Shown here piece after piece: positions 41,682-50,947 of a stretch of DNA of 64,000 nucleotides (position 1 is the first letter of the stretch; each line of letters opens with the position of its first letter). Below the pieces are notes generated by a model. It saw nothing but the letters and a program-made list of their open reading frames with translations, searched no databases and was not told where the DNA came from. The position numbers and the translations under genes are program-made. The DNA comes from UBA4055 sp964648295 (GTDB lineage: Bacteria; UBA4055). The stretch covers positions 62,001-126,000 of the forward strand of contig CAZYNH010000006.1 of NCBI GenBank assembly GCA_964648295.1. Reading direction: 5' to 3'.

Positions 41682-44063
41682 ATGATGAAAGCACTGATCA
41701 CCATAATATCTTTAACTGCAGTTGCGATCTGCGGATTCGCCGAAAGCTACAAACTTCCTCCGGATGAGATATTGAAGGTTTTTGACGCGCCTTCCGATAC
41801 ACTTCTGACGGTCATTCAGAACACCAGCTATGGAATTGAGTGGTCTTATTCGAGATACGAAAGTCTGGAAAGTCTATCGCAGGAAAAACTGTCACTCGCG
41901 GGAAATGTCATACTGCCTGCGACGCATTCTGAGAAGGAAAGTTTTCCGAGACTGTTCCTCGGACTTGTCGATCTTGAAACGAAAGAAAGAAAAAATATTT
42001 CTCTCCCGGAAGACGACCGGATATTGAAATTCGAAGTCTCTCCCGACCGGAAACTCGTGGCGTATCTTGCTGAGAAAGAGGACGGAATATACATTCGGGT
42101 GGTCGAACTGGATTCGGGAAAGCTGATCTTCAAAGATGAAAAACGAGTCAACATGGCTTTGCCCGGTCTGCTTATAAAATGGAGTGTAGATTCGAGATCG
42201 CTTTTTATTCCGAGGATAGCTTCAGACGGCCTGAAACCTCCGAAAAAGACCGTAGCCGACATAGCTCCCAAGACAGAAGAAAGTTTCGGAAAGACCGCAC
42301 AGCTGCGCACTTATTCGAACCTGCTTGAAACCGCATTCGACATCAAGCTGTTCGAGTATTATTTTACAAGTCAGTTCGTCAAGCTGGATGTTTTTACTGG
42401 GGAAGAAAAGGCTGTGGGCGAACCGGGCATATTTAGAGGGTTTTCGCAGTCGCCGGACGGAAAATATTTTCTTGTGCGCAGAGTGAATAAGCCGTATTCC
42501 TTCACTCTCCCCTACACGCGCTTCGGATACAGCGTGCTAATCCTTGACGGGGAAGGTAAGACCATAAAAGAACTTGTTACGAAGCCTGTTCAGGACGAGA
42601 TACCGATAGGAGGAGTGGAAACGGGAATAAGGAATCCAGCATGGATACCCACCGAGAACTCTACGGTGTGGTGGACGGAAGCGCAGGATAGCGGAGATCC
42701 TAAAAAGAAGGTGCCTTTCAGGGATAAATTTTATAAGCTGTCCGCACCTTTCAACAAAAAAGCAGAACTTTTTTTGAAAACGAAAAACAGAGGTTATGTT
42801 TCCGGTTTTTCAGAGGAAAAGGGAAAGCTTTTCTACCTTGATTACGACCGCGATAACGAATGGATGAGCACATATTACGGAACTCATACCGGAAAAGGAT
42901 CCGACAAGCTCCTTTTCAGCAGAAACGAAAAAGAGAAATACGAGCATCCCGGCGATTTCGTAACTACGAAAACGCCGGCCGGTTTTGAGGTTATCAAAGT
43001 CAAGGACGGATCTGTCTTTCTGCAGGGACTCGGCTATTCGCCGGAAGGCAACTTCCCGTTCCTGCAAAGATTCGACCTCAAAACCGGCGGGAAAGCAGTG
43101 CTTTTCAGATGCGCGGATGAAAGCTACGAGAACTTCACAGGATTCGCCGGCGGTGACGAAAGCAGTATATGCATAAGCCGCGAAACTCTGTACGAGCCCC
43201 GAAACTATTTTACGCTCGATTTGAAGACCGGCGAAAGAAAGAAGATAACGAATAATTTCGATCACGCGCCGCAGGTAAGAAATGTACGCACGGAACTGAT
43301 AACTTATATGAGAAAAGACTCGGTAGCTTTAAGCGGAAAACTCTACTTTCCTCCCGACTACGATCAGGAAAAACGGTATCCGCTTGTAATATGGGCATAC
43401 CCGAGAGAGTACGCCGATCTCAGCACGGCCGCTCAGATCTCCGGCTCAAAATACTCATTTACGCGGTTCTGGGGAGCTTCCGTCAAATACCTTGCTCTCC
43501 ACGGTTATGTAGTGCTCGACAATGCTTCGATGCCTGTTGTAGGCGGAAGGGAGAAGCGCAACGACACTTTCGTGGAACAGATAAGAATGAACGCGGAGGC
43601 GGCGATAGATCACCTCGACAGCCTCGGCATTGCCGACAGAGCGCGTGTCGCCGTCGGCGGACACAGCTACGGTGCGTTTATGACGGCAAACCTGCTTGCC
43701 TATACCGACCTGTTCAAAGCCGGAATAGCCCAGAGCGGCGCCTATAACAGAACGCTCACTCCGTTCGGTTTTCAGTCGGAAGAGCGGACTTACTGGCAGG
43801 CAAAAGAGTTCTACCATACCGCTTCGCCCTTTTCGCAGGCGGAGAAAATAAAGACCCCGCTCCTTCTTATCCACGGCGCCGATGACGACAATCCGGGAAC
43901 GTTCCCGATCCAGTCCGAAAGAATGTACTCGGCCATAAAAGGGAACGGCGGGAACGCGAGGCTGGTCATGCTTCCTTATGAAGGCCACGGCTACGGATCA
44001 AGAGAGTCGAACCTTCATGTACTTTCAGAAATATGCAATTGGCTCGATAAATACTTGAAATAG
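41682..44063 (+). CDS. Exported S9 family serine peptidase, glutamyl endopeptidase-like
   Basis: The 793 residues start with a signal peptide (to about 20), a beta-propeller domain (about 80-540) and a C-terminal alpha/beta hydrolase. The triad is visible: S662 in GGHSYGAF, an Asp in HGADDDNPGT (731-740) and H769 in YEGHG. QSGAYNRTLTPFGFQ after the serine is a hallmark of the S9D subgroup that includes plant plastid glutamyl endopeptidase. It probably degrades peptides in the periplasm. Two adjacent ATGs exist; the second (41685) sits at better distance from AAGGGAA. Confidence 0.92.
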   Translation: MMKALITIISLTAVAICGFAESYKLPPDEILKVFDAPSDTLLTVIQNTSYGIEWSYSRYESLESLSQEKLSLAGNVILPATHSEKESFPRLFLGLVDLETKERKNISLPEDDRILKFEVSPDRKLVAYLAEKEDGIYIRVVELDSGKLIFKDEKRVNMALPGLLIKWSVDSRSLFIPRIASDGLKPPKKTVADIAPKTEESFGKTAQLRTYSNLLETAFDIKLFEYYFTSQFVKLDVFTGEEKAVGEPGIFRGFSQSPDGKYFLVRRVNKPYSFTLPYTRFGYSVLILDGEGKTIKELVTKPVQDEIPIGGVETGIRNPAWIPTENSTVWWTEAQDSGDPKKKVPFRDKFYKLSAPFNKKAELFLKTKNRGYVSGFSEEKGKLFYLDYDRDNEWMSTYYGTHTGKGSDKLLFSRNEKEKYEHPGDFVTTKTPAGFEVIKVKDGSVFLQGLGYSPEGNFPFLQRFDLKTGGKAVLFRCADESYENFTGFAGGDESSICISRETLYEPRNYFTLDLKTGERKKITNNFDHAPQVRNVRTELITYMRKDSVALSGKLYFPPDYDQEKRYPLVIWAYPREYADLSTAAQISGSKYSFTRFWGASVKYLALHGYVVLDNASMPVVGGREKRNDTFVEQIRMNAEAAIDHLDSLGIADRARVAVGGHSYGAFMTANLLAYTDLFKAGIAQSGAYNRTLTPFGFQSEERTYWQAKEFYHTASPFSQAEKIKTPLLLIHGADDDNPGTFPIQSERMYSAIKGNGGNARLVMLPYEGHGYGSRESNLHVLSEICNWLDKYLK

Positions 44064-44083
44064 TGTATTTTTTTTATTATTTT
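44055..44083 (+). promoter_or_regulatory. Tentative promoter of the TPR membrane protein gene
   Basis: TTGAAA (44055-44060), 17 bases including a T tract, TATTTT (44078-44083). The T tract makes this AT-rich stretch easy to match by chance. Confidence 0.35.
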
Positions 44084-44118
44084 GTTTTTTAACATTGTTG
44101 AATGGAGAGGTCCCTGAG

Positions 44119-45105
44119 ATGAAAAATATAATTGCGATACTCATAGCGGCCATATTGATATTTAAGGTCATACCGTCAGAAATAGAAAATAAAGAAATGC
44201 CTGTTATAAACGAGGCTGTCGATATGATGTATAATGAGAAATTTGAAGACGCCCTGGCGATATTTTCATATATCAGAGACACATATCCGGATCATCCGAT
44301 CGGCCCTTTTTTTATAGGATATTATTATAATTTCCTCGCATCTTTCTATGAGACCGATAAATTCGACTCAAAAATAGTACTGAATTATAATCTCGCGGAA
44401 AAGAAAGCCGATTTCCATCTTAACTTTAACAGAAATGACCCGTGGCTCAACTTCTATAAAGGCGCTTCTTTAATAAACAGAGGATATCTTCTGGGCAGGG
44501 ACGGAAAAAGATTTTCGGCGCTGACAAAGACCTTTGACGGCATATCATATATAAAGATATGTCTTAAGCACGACAGCGATCTGGGCGACGCGATGCTTTT
44601 ATTCGGGACCTATCTGTTTTACAAAAGTTCGCTCTTGAGCTGGGTGTGGGACAGCAGAGAAAAAGCGGTCGAGACAGTTAAAGACAGTTTTGACAAGTCA
44701 TATTTCAGCAGGTATCTAGCTATATCTACTCTAGGCTGGATATATATTGACTACGAGAAATACGAAAAAGCCGAAAAAATGGCCGACCTCGCCCTTGAGA
44801 AATATCCCGGCTGCCACTTGTTCCTTTTTCTTAAGGCCAGAGCGGTTTTTGAACGGAATGATCTGGCGAATGCTGAGAAACTCTACCTGCAGATAATTGA
44901 CAAGCTGAAAAGAATGGAAGAAACTTACTCGAATAAGGACATTTTCAATTCATATTATTTTCTTGCCAGAATAGCTTTAAAGAGAAATGAAAACACAAAA
45001 TTTGAAAAGTATAAAAGGGAAGCTTTAAATACAACTCTTACAAAAAACGAGTTAAATATGCTTGAAAAAAGACTTTCTGAACTTAAAGGCTTAGAAAGTC
45101 GTTAA
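44119..45105 (+). CDS. Membrane-anchored TPR-like protein of unknown function
   Basis: The 328 residues have an N-terminal hydrophobic segment (IIAILIAAILIFKVI), which could be a signal peptide or anchor. TPR-like helix pairs follow (NEKFEDALAIFSYIRDTYP; KYEKAEKMADLALEKYPGC; ERNDLANAEKLYLQIIDKL). The middle part (WLNFYKGASLINRGYLLGRDG) resembles TPR proteins found beside lipid or outer-membrane genes in FCB bacteria, but I cannot name a family. I choose the ATG at 44119; a TTG at 44095 is less likely. Its 3' end overlaps the convergent PfkB gene by 15 bases. Confidence 0.78.
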   Translation: MKNIIAILIAAILIFKVIPSEIENKEMPVINEAVDMMYNEKFEDALAIFSYIRDTYPDHPIGPFFIGYYYNFLASFYETDKFDSKIVLNYNLAEKKADFHLNFNRNDPWLNFYKGASLINRGYLLGRDGKRFSALTKTFDGISYIKICLKHDSDLGDAMLLFGTYLFYKSSLLSWVWDSREKAVETVKDSFDKSYFSRYLAISTLGWIYIDYEKYEKAEKMADLALEKYPGCHLFLFLKARAVFERNDLANAEKLYLQIIDKLKRMEETYSNKDIFNSYYFLARIALKRNENTKFEKYKREALNTTLTKNELNMLEKRLSELKGLESR

Positions 45106-46005
45106 TTTTTTAAATTTTTCAAATTCCTCATGTATATCGTCAAGATCGAATTCTTTCAGACCGTCTATCGAAAAATCGTTAACGGAATACGAAGCTGTAA
45201 TTGATCCGTATACACATGCCGTTTTCAGGTTCCCGAAAGAGTAATCACCTGTTTTTGCCAGATGCCCTGCGAAACCGCCGGCAAAACTGTCCCCTGCCCC
45301 TGTCGGATCCACTACCTGCCTTAACGGAAAGGCGGGAAGGAAAAATTCTTCTTTTCCGTCAGTAGCATATATTCCGTATTTACCGAGTTTTACCACCAGA
45401 GCTTTTAAAAGCGAGCATTCCTCGAGTATTCTGTCTGACGCGGCAAGAAAATTATTCTCCCCTGTCATCAGAAGAAGCTCTGAATCGTTTACGATAAACA
45501 CATCGGATCTTCTTATTACCTGGGCAACCTTTACGGCATCACTGTATATCCAGAAATTCATCGTGTCGGATATTACAAGCTCGGGCCTTTTTGCCATCGA
45601 ATCGAGAACTTCAAGCTGCAGATCAGGCTTAATATTTGCCAGGAACAATATCTCTGAGGACTTATATTCTTCAGGAAGTTTGGGTTTAAAAGTCTCGAAA
45701 ACATTCAGTTCAGTAAGAAGAGTATCTCTCTGATCCATGTTCTCATGATATCTCCCCGACCATCTGAAAGTCTTCTGACCATCGGCTATTTCGAATCCTT
45801 TTATGTCTATACCACGCGAATTCATAAGGTCGATAATATCTTTTGGGAAATCTGAACCAGCTACCCCGACAAAATTGACTTTCGCGAACATTGAAGCCGC
45901 GAGGCTGAAATAAACGGCAGACCCACCGGGCACACGCTCAACTTTTCCCGCCGGGGTCTCAATGTCGTCTATACCTACCGATCCGACCACAAGAATTTTC
46001 TTCAT
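45091..46005 (-). CDS. PfkB family carbohydrate/nucleoside kinase
   Basis: In 304 residues, an N-terminal GGSAVYFSLAA (sugar-binding GG motif) and the C-terminal anion-hole/catalytic signature DPTGAGDSFAGGF are present. Ribokinase-fold enzymes of this size phosphorylate sugars or nucleosides with ATP. The substrate is not readable. It starts in a 4-base overlap with the receiver-like gene and is the last gene of the ten-gene operon that begins near 56014. Confidence 0.92.
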   Translation of the reverse strand: MKKILVVGSVGIDDIETPAGKVERVPGGSAVYFSLAASMFAKVNFVGVAGSDFPKDIIDLMNSRGIDIKGFEIADGQKTFRWSGRYHENMDQRDTLLTELNVFETFKPKLPEEYKSSEILFLANIKPDLQLEVLDSMAKRPELVISDTMNFWIYSDAVKVAQVIRRSDVFIVNDSELLLMTGENNFLAASDRILEECSLLKALVVKLGKYGIYATDGKEEFFLPAFPLRQVVDPTGAGDSFAGGFAGHLAKTGDYSFGNLKTACVYGSITASYSVNDFSIDGLKEFDLDDIHEEFEKFKKLTTF

Positions 46006-46835
46006 AATCTCTTCCTCAATTCAAATCTCTTATAATGATCGTAAATTTCTTCGATCAAGTCAACAATTATTTCAATTTGTTTTTTTAGTTTCTGCACCAT
46101 ACATCTTGGTTCTATCTTTACGCAGAAATTACCCCGGCAGTATACCTCGTCGAAGGAACATTTAACGCTTTCCATATAGACCTTGTTTTTTAAAAAATAA
46201 GCGGATATACTTTCTCTTGTATACTCTCTTCCCATAAGTTCCCGGGCCAGGTAGATACATCGGTTAAGGATCTCTCCGTGAAGTACGAGTATCTGATAAG
46301 GTTCAAGACGTGCCAGTATTCTTTCCAGTGCTTTCCTGTCAAGAACATGGAAAACTATTCCTGATAGTTTTTCGTTTGTGAACAAAAATACTCTGTTCTG
46401 GAATTCTTTCAGGTCAAAAGGTTTGTCAATGAACTGAAAATATCCCTCCATGAACTGCTTTTCAAATTTATCGAACATCATTTTCTTGCTCGACCATGCG
46501 CTGACAAAGAATATTTTCTGTACAGGATTGATCTTTATTATCTTCTCTGCCATTTCGATCCCGTTCAACACATCCATCATAACATCAGTAAGTATTACAT
46601 CATACCTGTTTTTCATATATTTATCCAGCCCTTCCTGGCCGTTTCTGGCTGTATCGATCTTATATATCTCCTGCATCTGAAAAAATTCCCTAAGCATTTC
46701 GCGGAAAGAACTTTCATCCTCCACTATAAGCAAAGATGCTCTCTCCTCAGGATTTATCTTGGCAAAATCCCACTTTATCCTGTTAAAATCGATCAGGAAA
46801 TACTCTTCAAAATCTCTGTAGATACTTTCAAACAT
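46002..46835 (-). CDS. Unusual receiver-domain protein with an uncharacterised C-terminal domain
   Basis: In 277 residues a 33-residue N-terminal extension precedes a receiver domain (about 34-150) with E39/D40, phospho-acceptor D84 (ILTDVMMDVLNG) and K138 (IDKPF). The C-terminal ~125 residues are helical and unrecognised. They contain several cysteines (C188, C225, C232, C237 and C244 by count) and a basic end (HYKRFELRKRL). No DNA-binding, GGDEF or kinase motif is seen. It lies 6 bases after the Ctp protease gene and overlaps the PfkB gene by 4 bases. Confidence 0.82.
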   Translation of the reverse strand: MFESIYRDFEEYFLIDFNRIKWDFAKINPEERASLLIVEDESSFREMLREFFQMQEIYKIDTARNGQEGLDKYMKNRYDVILTDVMMDVLNGIEMAEKIIKINPVQKIFFVSAWSSKKMMFDKFEKQFMEGYFQFIDKPFDLKEFQNRVFLFTNEKLSGIVFHVLDRKALERILARLEPYQILVLHGEILNRCIYLARELMGREYTRESISAYFLKNKVYMESVKCSFDEVYCRGNFCVKIEPRCMVQKLKKQIEIIVDLIEEIYDHYKRFELRKRL

Positions 46836-46841
46836 ACAGGT

Positions 46842-48503
46842 TTAGATGTCCGCAAGTTTCATAGCTTCGCTGAAAAGGGTCAGCGCTTTTTTTACGAATT
46901 TATCGTTCATGGCCTTAATTCTCGGATACTGCGTTTTTTCTTTGAAATACTGCCTTGCGATATTGTACTTTACTTCCTCTCTGATCTTTTCAATATCCTT
47001 TTCCAGTTGTTCTTTTGTGTGATAATACTCATTCTTTTTCCTGTCGGCCTTATCCGGCAGTACATCCAGAATGTGTATCTTATTTTTTTCAGAAATGCTT
47101 AGAAAATCTTTAATCATATCTTCCGTTACAGTAAAATCACGGTAGAATTTTTCAAAATCATTCGCCCAGCTGACTTTCTGCCCGTTCATACGGTTGAAGT
47201 ATTCTATAGCGTGATCCTGAAACACACGCTGCCTCAGAAGATTTGTCATCAGCGAGGAGATTGGATCATATGTCATCAGCGAATCAGGCGTTATACCGCC
47301 TCCGCCGTACACGACCCTTTTCTTGTTTAAAGTAAGATACTTCTGCGATTCTCTTATTGAATCCTGTTTTGTTTTTTCTTCTTCTGTAATAGACTCGGGA
47401 TCAAGGTACCTGTCAAGAAAATAACTCTCGCTTCCTTCGTCATAAGGCCTCTGTATGAGCCTTCCTGTAGGCGTATAGTACCTTGAGATCGTTATCCTGG
47501 CTACAGATCCGTCCCCGAGCTCGAAAGGTCTCTGCACCAGCCCTTTACCAAAAGATCTCGCTCCCAGAATAAAAGCCCTGTCATGATCCTGAAGCGCTCC
47601 GCTCACTATCTCTGAAGCTGATGCCGATCCCGCGTCTATGAGTACTATTATCGGGACCTTCTTGTGAGTAGCAGAACTTGTAGAGTAAAACTCCTCGTCA
47701 AATTCGGGGAACCTTCCTTTTGTATACACAATGAGTTTTCCTGAGTCAATGAATTTATCTACAACTTCTATTGCCTGGTCCATCAGCCCGCCGGGATTAC
47801 CCCGCAGATCCAGTATAAGCCTTTTCATTCCGTTCTTTTCAAGGTAAACGAGTGCTTCTTCCACCTCCTGCGCGGTCTTCGACGCGAACCTGTTTATGGA
47901 GATATAACCCGTGATCCTGTCATCAAGCATACATTTCGCAATCACGCTGTGTATTGGTATCGCGGCTCTGATTATCTCATATTCCAGAGGTTCATCCATT
48001 CCTGATCTCGCGACAGTGATCTTCACCCTGGAGCCGATCTTGCCTTTCAGCCTTTTGAAAACCTCTTCGGTGGTAATATCATAAGCAGTCTTGCCGTCGA
48101 TCCTGATAATTTTGTCCCCCGGCATCAGTCCCATCCTCTCGGAAGGTGTGTCGGGTATAGGTGATATAACAGTGAGATATTTATCTTTTATCTCAAATTC
48201 AATACCAATACCGCCGAACTCGCCTTTAAAGTCCTCTTCCACTTCCTTCTGTTTATCAGCCGGAATATAGGATGAGTGCGGATCAAGTTTCTTAAGCATT
48301 CCCTCAATGGCACCTTCCATCATTTTATCAAGGTCCGGTTCATCAACATAAACATTATCCACAACCCTTAAGATGTAATTCATTTTCTGAAAATACATAA
48401 GGGAGTTGCCGTTCGAAGCGTCGCCGTTCTCGTATCTGTAGCTCAGCGTTATCGCCAGGATCAGTGCCGCCACCGATACAATGTAGAATTTTTTGTCTGA
48501 CAT
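46842..48503 (-). CDS. ctp: S41 family C-terminal processing protease
   Basis: It cleaves exported proteins near their C-termini, often with cell-wall hydrolases or lipoproteins as targets. The 553 residues carry an N-terminal membrane anchor (8-22), a PDZ domain (about 95-170, GGIGIEFEIKDKYL), and the S41 core with catalytic serine in GSASASE (292-298) and K320 in SFGKGLVQ. A C-terminal helical extension of about 150 residues lies beyond the core. The gene follows the GlmU-like gene by 8 bases. Confidence 0.95.
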   Translation of the reverse strand: MSDKKFYIVSVAALILAITLSYRYENGDASNGNSLMYFQKMNYILRVVDNVYVDEPDLDKMMEGAIEGMLKKLDPHSSYIPADKQKEVEEDFKGEFGGIGIEFEIKDKYLTVISPIPDTPSERMGLMPGDKIIRIDGKTAYDITTEEVFKRLKGKIGSRVKITVARSGMDEPLEYEIIRAAIPIHSVIAKCMLDDRITGYISINRFASKTAQEVEEALVYLEKNGMKRLILDLRGNPGGLMDQAIEVVDKFIDSGKLIVYTKGRFPEFDEEFYSTSSATHKKVPIIVLIDAGSASASEIVSGALQDHDRAFILGARSFGKGLVQRPFELGDGSVARITISRYYTPTGRLIQRPYDEGSESYFLDRYLDPESITEEEKTKQDSIRESQKYLTLNKKRVVYGGGGITPDSLMTYDPISSLMTNLLRQRVFQDHAIEYFNRMNGQKVSWANDFEKFYRDFTVTEDMIKDFLSISEKNKIHILDVLPDKADRKKNEYYHTKEQLEKDIEKIREEVKYNIARQYFKEKTQYPRIKAMNDKFVKKALTLFSEAMKLADI

Positions 48504-48511
48504 TTTTTTAC

Positions 48512-49717
48512 CTATTTTAATTTCAAAAACAACTTTTTTAAAACCTCTTCATCCCCCGCATCGAGCTCAACACCTCTTCTTGCCATAACTGTCTTCACAG
48601 TTTCAACAGTCCTGTTGAATGGATATTTTACAAGCTTTTCTTTTCCGCCCCAGTGAAAATCCTCGATGTATCTGGGCGGAAACCCCTCGCCGTATACATT
48701 GCAGGCGACACCTATCACCGTTCCGGTGTTTATCATCGTGTTTATTCCTGTTTTTGAGTGGTCTCCCATGAACATTCCCACGAAAAGCGAACCTGTATCC
48801 ACAAGCTGGCCGTTAAGTTCTACTTTGACCGGAGAATAATTGTTCTTGAGATCTGAATTGTTCGTGTCGGCGCCCAGGTTGCACCATTCGCCGATGTATG
48901 AATGGCCGAGGAACCCGTCATGCTGTTTGTTGCTGAAACCGTGTATAACGGACCCTTCGATCTCGCCGCCAACCTTGCAGAATTCACCGATCGATGTGTT
49001 CTGATATATCTTCGAGCCGATCTTTATAACTGACCTCTTGCCTATATACGCGGGGCCGATAATAACGCTGTTATGCATTATCTGGGCTTCATCGTCGATA
49101 ATTACAGGGCCTTTAGACGCATCAATAATCACTCCCGCCCCGATAACGGCTGTTTTACTTACAAGCACATTGTCTTTGTTCTCTATCACTGTATTCGCCG
49201 ACTTTACCGCAGCCCACTTTTTTTCCTGTTTCAGAATTGTAAAATCAGCTCTAATCCAGTCGCCGACGCTATTAATTATGTTCCATGGATATTTAAGCAT
49301 CTCAAGCATGGGTTTTATGTTCGTTTTCGCACCTTTTTTCACGCATTCAACAAATTCCGTCTTCGAAGTGAATATTCCAGTAAGCAGAGTTCCGTTGTCG
49401 TCGGCTGCGAGTTTACTCTTCTTCTCGACCAGAACTTCAAAATACTTAAGGAAATTCTTATCAGGCAGAAGCCGCGCGTTAATAGCTATGAACTGAGCAC
49501 CTTCACCAAGCTCTGTCATGCTTCTCAGGTTCATCCTCTTCATCATAGGGTCGAACCCCTTCCTGTAGAAATAATAGAACTCATAACCTTCAAGAAGCCT
49601 TTCGAACCGTTCCCTAATGCTGAACACTCCGCTTTTGAGCTTGAAGATCGGACGGGTCTTTGTAAGCGGTCCGAAGTCCTTATACCCGCTGTCTTCGAAC
49701 AATACGATTTTTTTCAT
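48512..49717 (-). CDS. Alternate GlmU-type nucleotidyltransferase/acyltransferase (left-handed beta helix)
   Basis: In 401 residues the N-terminal part has the variant signature PLTKTRPIFKLKSGVFSIRERFE, as in the alternate GlmU family. The C-terminal half (about 185-340) is a left-handed parallel beta helix with hexapeptide repeats (VIIGPAYIGKRSVIKIGS, IGEFCKVGGEIEGSVIHG, then GDHSKTGINTMINTGTVIG). The probable reaction is sugar-1-phosphate nucleotidylation and/or acetylation, perhaps UDP-GlcNAc formation. It sits between rodA and ctp, consistent with envelope precursor supply. True activity is inferred. Confidence 0.85.
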   Translation of the reverse strand: MKKIVLFEDSGYKDFGPLTKTRPIFKLKSGVFSIRERFERLLEGYEFYYFYRKGFDPMMKRMNLRSMTELGEGAQFIAINARLLPDKNFLKYFEVLVEKKSKLAADDNGTLLTGIFTSKTEFVECVKKGAKTNIKPMLEMLKYPWNIINSVGDWIRADFTILKQEKKWAAVKSANTVIENKDNVLVSKTAVIGAGVIIDASKGPVIIDDEAQIMHNSVIIGPAYIGKRSVIKIGSKIYQNTSIGEFCKVGGEIEGSVIHGFSNKQHDGFLGHSYIGEWCNLGADTNNSDLKNNYSPVKVELNGQLVDTGSLFVGMFMGDHSKTGINTMINTGTVIGVACNVYGEGFPPRYIEDFHWGGKEKLVKYPFNRTVETVKTVMARRGVELDAGDEEVLKKLFLKLK

Positions 49718-49732
49718 ACTGAGCTCCAGAAT

Positions 49733-50947
49733 TTAGATTGTCTTCTCATTTTTACCCACTGATATAACTATCCCGACCATGAACATATTGATGATAAGCG
49801 ATGTACCCCCATAGCTTACAAACGGCAGAGGAAGACCGGTGACAGGCATAAGTCCGACACTTATGGCCATGTTGAGAACTGTCTGAAAGATCACAAGCGC
49901 GGTTATGCCTGATCCGACCAGAAAAAGATACCTGCTTCCGGTCTTTGTTACAATTTTTATCATGCGGAAGAACAGATATGAAAAAGCCGCAAGGAGCAGA
50001 AGTATGCCGATCAGGCCGAATTCCTCGGCGATCACACTGAAAATAAAATCATTGTGACCTTCGGGCAGGAACTTTAACTGCGTCTGACTGCCGTTCATAA
50101 AACCCATGCCTGTTAATTTCCCGTTGTATACCGCTGTCTTTGACTGAATTATCTGCCATCCGCCGTCTTTAGTGAATTTTTCAGGATCAAGAAATGTCAT
50201 GAGCCTTGCTTTCTGATATCCTTTTAGATTATCCCACACCACGCCTGAACCGAAAGATACCGTCAGAGCGGAAAGGAACAGCATAACAGCCGTATATATT
50301 TTGCGTGAGCATTTTACCAGGATCAGTGTATAGAGTATTAGAGAAGTGGCAAATACCTGAATTCCGAAATATCTTGAGAAGACGAAGTACCCCAGGGCTA
50401 AAATATTGAACAGATGAAATCCAGGCAGGCCTGCGGCATATATTACGGAAAGAAAGATCACAAAATAGATAACTGAAGAGCCCAGATCGGGCTGACTTAG
50501 AATAAACAATGCCGGGACAAGTGTTATAAAGAATCCTGTTAAGAACATTTTTCTTTCTCCCCACTGCGTATTACCGGCGCTGTAAAATCTGGCGAGCACG
50601 CATATTAAAAAGAATTTGCCTATCTCAGAGGGCTGGAACTGAAACTGCCCGAATTCAAGCCATCTTTTGGCTCCCATCTTTGATGTACCGAAAACAAATA
50701 CAAGCAGCAGTAATAAAATCAGAAGCGCATAAAAAAGATTTGAAAGCGGGAGGAAAGATTTAACCGGAATATACTGCGCTGTAATCATAACAGAAATTCC
50801 TGCGGCAAACCACAGAACCTGCCTGAATATCAGATCCTCCATTCCTCTCGGGTATCCTGCAGAATATATAGCTAACATTCCGGTCAGGGAAAGAACTGAA
50901 ACAGATATCAGTATACCCGGGTCTATATTAGCAACCAGTTTTCTCAT
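49733..50947 (-). CDS. rodA: Rod shape-determining protein RodA (SEDS glycosyltransferase)
   Basis: The SEDS peptidoglycan polymerase of the elongation machinery. The 404 residues have about ten membrane helices and the family landmarks IYSAGYPRG, ARFYSAG, SQPDLGSSV, EGHNDFIFSVIAEEFG and LPLPFVSYGGTSL. I choose the ATG at 50947: GGAG lies 7 bases upstream and it overlaps the spoIID-like stop in ATGA; the longer frame lies inside the neighbour. RodA rather than FtsW is favoured by length and by its SpoIID and Ctp neighbours; no mre genes are in the window. Confidence 0.94.
   Translation of the reverse strand: MRKLVANIDPGILISVSVLSLTGMLAIYSAGYPRGMEDLIFRQVLWFAAGISVMITAQYIPVKSFLPLSNLFYALLILLLLLVFVFGTSKMGAKRWLEFGQFQFQPSEIGKFFLICVLARFYSAGNTQWGERKMFLTGFFITLVPALFILSQPDLGSSVIYFVIFLSVIYAAGLPGFHLFNILALGYFVFSRYFGIQVFATSLILYTLILVKCSRKIYTAVMLFLSALTVSFGSGVVWDNLKGYQKARLMTFLDPEKFTKDGGWQIIQSKTAVYNGKLTGMGFMNGSQTQLKFLPEGHNDFIFSVIAEEFGLIGILLLLAAFSYLFFRMIKIVTKTGSRYLFLVGSGITALVIFQTVLNMAISVGLMPVTGLPLPFVSYGGTSLIINMFMVGIVISVGKNEKTI

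Noticed and set aside
44095..44118. TTG start of the TPR membrane protein
   Set aside because: It adds 8 residues ahead of the membrane segment, while the ATG at 44119 gives a normal signal anchor; GGAGAGG lies between the two.
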